NCBI RefSeq assembly: GCF_000003605.2
Contig: NW_003156741.1
Coordinates: forward strand, 54,075 to 84,568
Source of the DNA: Saccoglossus kowalevskii
Lineage: Eukaryota > Hemichordata > Enteropneusta > Harrimaniidae
Direction: 5' to 3'
DNA length: 30,494 bases
Shown: positions 10,001 through 22,000 of the stretch, piece after piece
How the letters are laid out: every line of letters begins with the position of its first letter
Position numbering within the stretch: the first letter of the stretch is position 1
Translations under genes and position numbers: made by a program
The notes under the pieces: generated by a model
What the model was told of the DNA's origin: nothing
Databases searched by the model: none
What the model saw: the letters and a program-made list of their open reading frames with translations, nothing else

Positions 10001-13000
10001 ATAAACAGAGAGTGATTTATACGACACCGATCAAAGCTCTGAGTAATCAGAAATACAGAGAGTTATACGAAGAATTCCAAGATGTCGGTTTGATGACGGG
10101 AGATGTGACGATAAATCCAACAGCCAGCTGTCTTGTCATGACAACAGAAGTAAGTGTTTAGTTTCAAATAACCACTAACCTGATAAGGTTTGTTATCTTG
10201 ATTTGTGAGAATTTTGAAAACTAATGGATTGTTTTGCCATATCTTCAGTCATCGATGTGCAATGCCTCTCACTGCATCCGGACAAATTACTTTGCAAATT
10301 AATCTCAACCTGATAAGATTTCCCAACCAATCAAAGCTTGCCTTACAAGACAGTCTGGCTTGGTTATTTTGTCGAATTTAGCGAGAGGGTGGTGTATACT
10401 GATATATGAGACACTGGGACTTCTACCAAAGTAGGGCTATTTTGCTTATTGTCCATTTCACAATTTTAACCCGCAAACTCAGTTGTATCACTTTCAAACT
10501 TATTCAAAATACTACCAAACATGTTGATGACATTTGAAAACAATGACCTTAACATTGTAAGTATATATTTTCCCCGTAGATTCTTCGTAGTATGTTATAC
10601 CGAGGTTCTGAGATTATGCGAGAAGTTGCGTGGGTGGTCTTTGATGAGATTCATTACATGCGAGATAAAGGTATGCTATTGACACATGTACAGCAGAGTG
10701 ACATACTGTCATGTTGTATCACTGTCACAAAGTTTTCTGGAAGAAAGCGTCACTATTTTACAGTTTATACATAGTGCTTAGTTCTAATAGTACATAATAA
10801 TCTAACTTTTACTTCCAGAACGTGGTGTGGTTTGGGAAGAGACAATTATTCTGCTTCCAGACAATGTACATTACGTATTCTTATCTGCTACAATACCTAA
10901 TGCTAAACAGTTTGCTGAATGGATTTGTCATTTACACAAGCAGGTAAGCCACATGTCACTCCATAGATTCAAACTGTGATTCCCGGTACATCTGATTCTG
11001 ACTGCTCAATATATTGTCAAGTACTGTGAAATACTTTATTTTAGCTGGAATTAATTTTCGTTAAAAAGACTTGGATTGGGTGTTTTGTGTGGATTTTATT
11101 TTCACTGATTTTTGACAAGTTGAATGTAATAATAAAGGAATGTATACGAAAAAAGTATTTTCTTTTTACTAAATCATTCCTTCAGTGAAAATAGCGAAAA
11201 TTAATTCCAAGCAAAATAAAGTATTTTACAGTACTAGTACTTGCTAATGCTATCTTATGATGTTACCCAATAGAACATTTTCCGTACACTGCGAGAATCA
11301 CGCGTTATGCGTGAAATCGAACGTAAAAACAGGACAAACAAAGGTCATAGCGTCGTAGTGGCGTCAAACATTGTGTGGGATTCGACAAATGCAAAAGTAT
11401 TTCGGGGACATTTCCATGCTTAATAATGTGCTGTCCACATTTGATGATAGGCAATTTTGATTAAGTAAGGGTATTCGGAAGCAATATTCCTCTGTCGAAG
11501 ATCGGCCGGTCAATGTAAGCTACGAAATAAGGAATGCATCTTGTGAGATCTTGCAATCGTACGGAAAATCACCTATTCACATACTGTACTTTGTTTTTCT
11601 GGGATGGCAACAAAATAATAATGTCGTCCTAATCAAACTTTTTTTTAAAAACAGTTCATAAATTGATCATGTTTTGCTGTTTTATTTCACAGCCTTGTCA
11701 TGTGGTATACACTGACTATCGTCCTGTACCATTGCAGCATTACATCTTTCCTTCTGGTGGTGATGGATTACATCTTGTTGTCGATGAAAATGTAGGTATA
11801 TTTAGCCAGTATGAAGAAATTATAAATATTGTAAATTTATTGTAGCTGTTGATTAGAAACCTGGATGGCATTCGTGAAAAAAGAAGTTACTGAGAATGTG
11901 ACAATAACTATCTTAAGAATTCCAAGAAAATGTTTACTACTACACAATTTAACAATTTTGTTTACAGTATTAGTGGGCACATGGTGCTGATCAGTGGTGG
12001 GCATTTACAGAACTTTTTTCAGTTCATGCATAACTTTTAAATTTTAAGCGTTACAATCGATTTCATCAATAATTTCTTATTCTTTGTAGCATTTTCCTAA
12101 CTTACTGCTAATATACATACTTGTATGTAGGCTGATTACTCTCATAATTATGATGATGATGGTTTTAAAATCTATGCTAGTTTTAAGTCAGCTAAAATCT
12201 AGCTCATTATGTTACACTTTGATAGTACCTTACAACTGTAATCTCAAGTCCTGTAAATTATTGTACGTATGTTATTTATCTGAGATTTAGAACCCCCCCC
12301 CTCTCCTTTTATTTTGTAAGCATAGTACGGTATAATTAAGAAATCATATATTTAATTGCTGGTAATTAATTCAAGTTTGAGGTATTGTTTGAACGTCAAA
12401 GTTAAGCCCTTTTTCTTTTCATAATTTAGACTGATAAAAAATGGAATCAAATCTTTACGCTGTTAGAAATTACAGCATATTAATTTTGTTCAAAATTATG
12501 AAAAGAATTATAGAAATTATAGAACTATATTGTTAAAGCGAGGGAGTCATCACCTGCACATGCGTCAGCTTGCCATAGCGTGTCATTGTTTACAAACAAG
12601 CATCTACCCATAAGCCTTTGTGTTTTTAGCGTGTGTTGTTATTGTCGTTTGGGACTTAATTCCCGCGTATGTGCAGGTGACGGCCATCCCGCTTTAAAGA
12701 AAAATTTTACACTAAAATTTTGTTTACAAAAATGATGCTAAATGGATAATGTAATTGTATTTTGCATCCTCTGTTTCTTAGGGTGAGTTCCGTGATGATA
12801 ACTTCAATGCGGCAATGGCCATCCTTCGTGATGGCGGGGACGCGGCAAAGGGAGACCAAGCTCTGAGAGGAAGGAAAGGTGGCACCAGAGGTCCATCAAA
12901 CTGCTTCAAGATCGTCAAAATGATCATGGAGAGGAATTTTTCTCCCGTAATCGTGTTCAGTTTCAGTAAAAAAGAATGCGAGGCATATGCAATGCAGATG

Positions 13001-16000
13001 TCAAAGATAGAATTTAATACGTCCGCTGAGAAGAATTTGGTGGAAGAAGTATTCAGTAACGCTATTGATTGCTTGTCAGATGAAGATAAAAAGTTACCGC
13101 AGGTAAGTAATCCATGTGCTGGTTAGAGTTGTCAAACTTTCATGCCTTGGAGCAAATCAAGAACAATACTGTAAATGCATTAATCATTAAACTGCGTTTT
13201 AATTTCGCTATTTTCGCTGATACCTATAATCCGCAAATTTAAGTCTGCGTGAGCATGTAAAATAACAATGAAACTCATTGGTTTTTTGACAAATTCGTGA
13301 AACACCGTGAATATGCTCAAAATAGGGAACATCAAAATAGTGAAATTAAATGTCAGTGAAAATAAATAGTTTTACAGTAGACAGTTCTTTTTTAAATGTA
13401 AGAAACTTTGTAAAGATGAAGTAAAGCACCAACATTTCTACCAAATGGTCATCCTAACTAACTGTTGCAGTTCATTTTCAGCCACCATGTTGATAAGAAA
13501 CTGGAAAATCACAAAAGTGGCACTGTTGACCTGTGCATGTGCATGTGGTACAATCAACTTTTCTCTTCACTGGTTGGTCTTTACTTACATCGTGCTGTTT
13601 GCATTAGGAACAGTTCAAGACAGACCTATAAGAATGCTTACAAAAAAACAAAACAAATATACATAACACATAATTTTAATGAGGACAACATGTGCTGACG
13701 TCAAGTCACTGACACATAATTTGAAGTCGCTTCTGGAATATATTTTTTATTGGTAATTAGTAACCATGGTGATTATTACAGGTTGAGAGCGTATTACCGC
13801 TCTTGAAACGAGGGATTGGTATACATCATTCTGGATTATTACCTATACTCAAGGAAACGATAGAAATCCTGTTTTCAGAAGGTTTGATCAAAGCACTGTT
13901 CGCTACGGAGACGTTTGCGATGGGTCTGAACATGCCTGCGAGGACTGTCTTGTTCACGAATGCAAGGAAGTTTGATGGTAAAGACTTCAGATGGGTAGGT
14001 GACTATTTACCTGAAAGTGTTCTCATTTATGTTTATTTCTTTGTGTTCTTAAGGATACAGTATAGGTTTTCTTGCTTTGAAACTCAAAATTCCACTTTTT
14101 TGTATTTTTCAATGCTGGGTTATAAGAAGCAAACGCTCAGTTAGTGTGAATACAAGGAACAAGGAAAACATAGAATTGGTCGTTTTATAGGGTGTAAAAA
14201 TCTATTTTTATTAATTAAAAACAAACACACATGTCATTGTTTTGAAACCTATGTTTTAATTACTGGTAATCAACCAAAAACATAATAGACAGCTAATTAG
14301 CATTACAAACACCACCCATAGCAAATATACATAGTCTCTTGCATTTGTCCACAAATTTAATTTCTTTGAAATTCTCACTTTCCAACACACATGAAACATA
14401 GACGAAAGAAAACAAACAAGAACGTTGACAGTATGTAAAATCATTTCTTCAGGAAGTATTCAACAATTTAAATGGGGGGAGGGAGGGGGGGGGTGAATTT
14501 ATGCAGGTGTGATACTGTGTTGAGTGTATGCCGTGCAGTAATAGTTGATCTCAAAATTTAATGCATCAGATAAATGCATGTGAAATACTTTTTGTGACAT
14601 GTAATTTGTTTGATACTTTTTGACAGTGAGAATTAAATATTTCTATTTCATTGGCTCAATAACATGTAATTATATTTTGATATGACTGAACAATAAATTT
14701 TTTATATATCATTGACTTTCTGGCGTATCTTATTTGCTCTAGCACATGTGCTTGTGTGAATTTGTTCATGGTTCAAATAATATATTTTGATCATTCTGTA
14801 TATACTCAATACCATTCTTGGTTTATACATGTGTATTCTTCTATTGGAGATGTACTTGTAATGAAGCAATTGTATGCATGAGTTAATCTGACATATGTGT
14901 CATCGTTTATTGTAGATCACATCCGGTGAATACATTCAAATGAGTGGACGTGCTGGACGACGTGGTTTAGATGACCGGGGTATCGTCATAATGATGATTG
15001 ATGAGAAAATGAGTGCGGGAGTCGGTAAAAACCTTCTACAGGTTAGTATTTCACTCAGTCTTTTTTTGTTGATGTTTTTCAAAAATTGTTGCCAAAAACA
15101 CAGACTTTGTACAACCTCATTTTGTGAAAAATTAAATTGATTCTGTCAAGTCAGATCAGATTATAAACTGGCTTACAAATTTGCATAAATTAATGAATCA
15201 TAGGTGCTCCACAAATAACGCGAGTATCATTCCTCAAATTTTAATGAAACTTGATACATAGGTGCTTTTGGATAATCTGCAGATCTGATTACTTCAGGAT
15301 TGAAATTTATGCATATTAATTACTTATTAGAGAGGTACTACATGTGGACCTCTCTCAGATTTGTTTATTTTGTAATGATATCTTTAATTCTCTAATTTTG
15401 ATGAATATTTTCGTAATTTTGGGTGAAAAGTGATATTTTTGAATTCTTGTTGAAAACAGCAAGTCCCATTGCTTTGATACTATACATATTGTTCATTTTC
15501 TAATGATATCTTCTGTTCTTTAATTGAAATGTGCATTGCTAACAGCGGAGCTATCTCAGCCGACTGGCTGCTTGTTTTTCATGCCTCCAATACCCGTAGC
15601 ACACGGGGAGTTCTTTCTAAGCTTTTCTTGATTTTTATTATCGACAGGGTAAAGCGGATGCCCTGAACAGTGCGTTCCATTTAACGTACAATATGGTGTT
15701 GAATCTACTCAGAGTAGAAGAAATAAACCCAGAGTACATGCTAGAACGATCGTTTTATCAGTTTCAGAACTACGCAGCGATACCAGAAATGATAGACAGT
15801 GAGTATGGATATTGTTAAAAAAAATAATTACTTTGTTTATCTCATATTGATTGTTCTACTGAGAACTATGCTTTGTTCTAGAGCTGAGCTAATTAAATTT
15901 CATATTGGTGTGGTCTCAGAAAAAAAAATATAATTTTGATTTTTTTTGGTAGAATTAAAGAAACTAGAGAAAGATTATAATGGCGTGGTGATACCAAATG

Positions 16001-19000
16001 AAGACAGTGTTGAATCTTACTATAAAATAAGACAACAGTTAGATAAGTTAGGAAAAGAAGTCCAAAGGTTTATAAATCTTCCAAAGTATTGTCTGCCATA
16101 TTTACAGCCTGGGAGGCTTGTCCGGGTTAGTATTTAATCATTATGATGTCGATTGCTATTTTTACAACGCTGCTACCTATTGGTTGGTAGATCTTGTTAT
16201 GTTATTGTGTGTGTGTGTTATTAGCCAATCAGATGCGGTGTAACATACCAGTTTAAGGGTGTAAATGTATCTGTATGTATTAAGAAATGTATCTGCAGTG
16301 CACAGTTCTGTACGAATTATCAACACTTCTTCTACATTTTGACAAAAATGAGTACTTTGTGAAACCAAAAATTGATTCTATTGTCAGTGACAAAACATAG
16401 AATGTAATATCTTGTGTTTCCACCCAGTCAAAGATGGCTGACATGGAATATGGCTCTGTTTTTGGAGAAATGCCTAAAAAAAATAATATGTACCGGTATC
16501 TAACTTGTTACCATGAATGTGTTCTGTTTATAAAGCAGTTTTGCACATAATTGTGTTTTACTTGTCTGAAGATGGCTGACTGGTGGCCATTTTTTTAAAA
16601 ATTAAATATAGTCAGATGTTTTTTTTTTTCGTAATAAAAATTGATAACTTTCATCATGAAACTGAATAATGATTTCATTTCCAAACACTACAAATATACA
16701 TTTGTATCATCAGCACTTGTGTTAGTGACTCCTAGATATGAAGAAATAATAATATAATTTCAATTCACTTTCAGGTTAGAAACGACGATGAAGACTTCAG
16801 TTGGGGCGTTGTTGTTAATTTCCAAAAGAAAGCAAACCAATCAAACAAAAGTAATCCTAAAGAACCAGTATATGTTGCGGAAGTCTTGTTAGAGTGTTCA
16901 AAAGACAGCATCAAAAACTCTGCATCCGAGTCTGCCAAACCTCCAAAACCTAATGAAAAGGGAGAGATGGTGGTTGTCCCGGTGATGCTACACTTATTGA
17001 TACAGATCAGCAGTATAAGACTTTATATTCCTAAAGATTTGCGGCCGTATGATAACAGGCAAAGTGTTCTCAAATCAATAAAGGTAGGTTTCGTTTTTCT
17101 CAATTTTAACTGCATGCCATGAGACTATCAATTACTTTTGGGTGAAGCTGGTTTCAACAAAATTGCGAACCAAATTTGTTTACTTACTAAGCAATGTATA
17201 TACCACTAGACACGTTGGGACGATTCCAACTTAATTTAATAAATGTAGTGAAGAATTTTTAAAATAAAAAACTGTACTTTGGGTTAGTTTTTGAAACTCC
17301 TATAATAAAAACTACTCCTACATGTGCAACATGTATAAATTTGGTTGCTCAGGATTATTTGAGTTTGTGCTGTTTTCCTGACTTTAGAAACTGGCTTTTT
17401 GACTGGTGTTCCACAGCAGCTTGCATCTAGCTCATAGGAATACATGGTACAGTGGTGCACATCTTAGCACATAGAATGTTCTGTGATGTAGCTCCGCCCA
17501 CATGTATAAAGCAGAAACCAAAATCCTAAATGGCCAAAATAATGATGAAAATCTTGGTTTTGCATTTCCATACTTCACCCCATGTATGTGTAAGGCTTAG
17601 TAAAACGTTAACCGTAGGGGCACCGTCCTTCTTCATCAAAATGTTAATTGAAGAAATACAAAAGACAGTAGCGATGATTATAATTCTATTGTTGTTCAGC
17701 TACCAATATGAGAACCTGGTTGTTCACATAAAAATATAGTTGTCCACAACTATATTTGAATACAACTTTGAAGCCAACTTCATCCCAAAAAATTTAAATA
17801 ATTTTTTTGGCTTTTTCAACATCAGTCAACCATGTTAGCATCTGGCTTTTCAAATAACTCCTCAAAAAAGTTGAAAACTGCTTTTATGTTCAACAAAAAC
17901 ATAGTTACCATGGTGATATTACATTGTGCACTGTAATAGTGTGATTTTTGTATTTATTTTTTTTGATTTGTCCAAATGAGCAACCAGTTTTCATATGTGG
18001 TTGCCTTGTGATAAAGCCGTTGCCAAGGACGATCAGACAATTGCCAGTTATGTAATGATTCACAATAAAGAATTTCTACTACCAGCTGGCTATTCATGAA
18101 TATTCATGAGCTGATTTGAATAATTTTTGTTTTAATTCCAGGAAGTTCGAAAAAGGTTTCCAGATGGTGTACCGTTATTAGATCCTATAGATGACATGGG
18201 AATAAAAGAGTCTGGGCTGAAAAAAGTCATTGAGGTAAAATAATGATTATTCGCAGATAATGGCCAAAACATGCGAGTCGTCACCTACGCATGCATCAGG
18301 TGGCCATAGCATGTCATTATTTACAAACAAGTGTCTACCCATGAGCCTTTGCGTTCTTAGTGTGTAATGTTATCATCACTTGGGACAGTATTCCCGCGCT
18401 TGCGCAGGTGACGATCCTCTCGCTTTAATATGAATTTTAGCATGCTTAGTAATGCAGGGATAAAATATCAATGTATCAGTTGTTCTTGTTCCATGTTAAT
18501 ATTGATGCTGTTCTCCATTGCTGTTATTAAACGACAGTAGTCATTGTGGTACTCATGCTACTGATTTGTGTCAATAATCTTGATGCACGTCATTGTATTT
18601 TCAGATTGTATTTAAAATGGCCAACTGGCAGCCATTTTGTTTTAATGAATGCAGTTCTCGTGCCATATCTCTGCCATTCTTTGACTGATTATGTTCAAAT
18701 TTTATATATTCATAGACATAGATATATTGCTTTGACTATTTGATTCAAAATGGCCAAATGGCAGCCATTTTAGCCATATTGGCGTTGTTCGCCATTGCTG
18801 TTATTAAACGGCAGTGGTCATTGTGGTTCGCATACTACAGATTTGTGTCAATAAACATATTGATTTTTTGCACAAGTCACTGTGCTCTATTTAACAATTC
18901 AATATGGGCGAAATACTCAGTGGATTGTGTGTACATAAACCTTGGTATTGTCTCTTTTCTTGTACACTCAAATTTGGACTGCTAATGTGTGCTAATTGTG

Positions 19001-22000
19001 TTGAGATAAATATTGTCAAGAATCTTGTTCATGTAGAAATCATATCTAGTGCATGTGATTAGCGATAACTGTCAATCGTTAAATATACATGTATGTGTCC
19101 AGGCTAATAAAACAGCGCATGGTCAGTGTTGTCATAGTTGATTATGCAATACTTCCAATTCATGTGCGATATTTTTTAACTGACATGCAACGCTGGATGG
19201 CAACAATGTTAACTTAGTATTTACTGTGATTTTTGTATTCACTTGGACTACAGAATAATTTAGTAGTTTTGTTCTTTTTTTTGGACAGAAAATTGAGGCG
19301 TTTGAGCATCGTATGTATTCCCACTCACTGCATAATGATCCCCAATTAGAGAAGCTGTATGATATGTATGAAAAGAAAGCACAGGTATGTAACACCTTTT
19401 GTGATTGGCTGGTTTAATCACATACAACAATTTGTCCACATACATATACTGTAATATTTATTACAGCTTCATTTCACATACAACAAACTAATTTCATATG
19501 ACAGTATTACTTTTCATTTTCAAATATGATTTTAAATATGCTCACAAAATTGCTTTCAAATAAAAATTAAAAATTTTTCTGTTCATTGGTACTTTGCTTT
19601 GATGGCTGCTGTGTGTTAGTTACTAACTAGTTACCTTTAAAGTAAAACAAAAATAATAATATTAAATGTTTAATTTATTATATTATAGTGATTTAAGTTA
19701 AGTTATGTCAATGCATTATCACATTGTCATCTTCACCTGTAGCTTGCGTCAGAAGTGAAAGCAGTGAAACAAGAATTGAGGAAAGCCAAAACAGTTCTTC
19801 AGATGGATGAATTGAAATGTCGGAAGAGGGTGTTGAGGAGGCTGGGATATGCCACCGTATCTGATGTGATTGAAATGAAGGGGAGGGTAGCATGTGAAAT
19901 CAGTAGGTGAGTTTGATTTCCATTTTCATTCCGAAGAAGACAAAAAAAATGTAGGGGCATCACTATTACCTGGAATCTCTAACATTATTATGACAGAGGC
20001 CCCATACTCTGAATATCTTATATTACATATGTAAAATATTCAGTTTGCTCTATTAGTAATGCATGTTTGTTAATTACAGAGGTGTTTCTATGGTCAACAT
20101 ACGAAGGCATCAGTATGTTGTTCATATCATGGATGATTATTGTATTAATTGAGCATCCCATACATGCTTATACAAACACACATTTTATACATTTTTTAAA
20201 GCAATTAGCATTGTTTTTCTTCAATTGAAACTATGTTTATCTTTTCGTTTTCTAGTGGAGATGAGTTACTTTTAACAGAGATGATATTCAATGGTGTCTT
20301 CAATGAATTGAAGTGTGAGCAAATCATAGCATTGTTGTCAGTGTTTGTATTTCAAGAGAAAGCTAACGAGATGCCAAAATTGACGGAAGAACTTTCTGGA
20401 CCACTTCGGCAAATGCAGGTGTGTATTAAAATGTATTATTAATTATTAATTGTTGTAATCACTGAAGGTCACTTTATTCTATTTAGAAATTCTTCTTAAT
20501 TCAATTTCAAAACCCAAAGCCCAACTGTACAAAACCTTCCTTATGATGAGCTCGAGAGAGGTTCTCTGCACATACATGGAGGGAATATTTAAATAAATGT
20601 GTACTTATTATGTTTGGTTGAGTAGTTGATTTATTTTATTCTGTAGTCAGTAGAATAAAAAATGTCAAAGCTAATTTGAAACTAGAAAAATGTTTAATAT
20701 AAAAAAAAAACACAGATTAAAAAGTTTAGCTAGTTTTATTTTTTTTAAGAGAATGATTGATAGCATTTGAAATTGTAATTTTCGTGCCACGTTGTTGAAT
20801 CGTTAGAGAGAAATTATAAATTATTATTGTAGAAAATATCTGGTGGTTGTCTTAAAGCAGGGGAGTCGTCACCTGCACATGTGTCAGGCGGCCATAGCGT
20901 GTCATTGTTTACAAACAAGTGTCTACCCATGAGCCTTTGTGTTTGTTGTTATCATCGCTTGGGACTCAATTCCCGCACGTGCGCAGGTGACGACCCTCTC
21001 GCTTTAATTGAGAGGGGTCCAACTCATTGAATGTCTACAGTACTTCCTGTTTGTACAGTACTTCCTGTTTGTTGAATTATTATAGGAATCTGCTCGTAGA
21101 ATTGCCAAAGTGAGTTCTGAAGCCAAACTTGAAGTTGATGAAGAAGACTACATAGAATCGTTTTGTCCTCATCTAATGGATGTGTGCTATGCCTGGGCCA
21201 ATGGTGCCTCGTTTTTACAGATTTGTCAAATGACAGACGTATATGAAGGTAACAAACAAGTACATTTCATTTGATGTTGCATTTCTAATAGAGGAAGTCT
21301 TATTCATCCTAAAGTATATAAATCTTGCCAGTTGAGTGTAACAAAGCAGTGTAATAATTTTCTATAACTATGGAATAACAATCACCTTAATTATTCTTCA
21401 TATGTATTGATGTAACAGACTCAAGTTGAGTGGACAAAGACCAGGAGTTAGAAGTTCATCTGTATCCATTAGAATGCACACAGATTAAACTAGTGTAGTA
21501 ATTTTCATTTGTTCCAAGCATTTTTTCATTTGTTTCTCTTCAAGCTGAATTGGTAAAATTACCTTTTATGGGTACTCACAATGCTGATGGATAACAAAAA
21601 GTAATTTGTAACAATCAATTTAATATTTAAAGGTCTGCAGTTGTCGCGCTGCGCATGTGCGACATTTGTGTTGATACACATTAATTTTCCCACAATCCAA
21701 ACGGAAATCACGAGTATTAGGTTTGATCTGTGTGAGACTTGCAGTAATTACCGCCAGTGACTCCGGTGATACCTTTCAATCACCTGAAAAAACCTAATTA
21801 CAATTTGGTAATGTCTCAGTTTGTACCTGTCGATCTGCGCAACAGTCAAAGTCGCCATCTTTATTTATATGAGACCCATATATCTTGTGCATTCATGGCG
21901 CGATGACTACCGCCTTTTAAACTTCATGGTAGTTTTCCATAAGACTTGTCACTGTTGTTTTATCATTGTTTAGCAACAATCATGGTTAACTACCCTATTT

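Noticed and set aside
13445-13698. Two overlapping open frames in MTREX intron 9
   Set aside because: They lie between well-defined exons 9 and 10, have no similarity to anything recognised, and would disrupt the conserved helicase if included.
15001-15140. Extension of exon 11 past 15041 as coding
   Set aside because: After the GTTAGT donor the translation becomes [12 protein letters not shown], which has no counterpart in Mtr4, whereas splicing to 15648 restores the conserved [12 protein letters not shown].
17341-17986. A 646-base element bounded by TTGGTTGCTCA and TGAGCAACCA
   Set aside because: Only about 10 bases match and the sequence inward diverges, so chance is a reasonable explanation.
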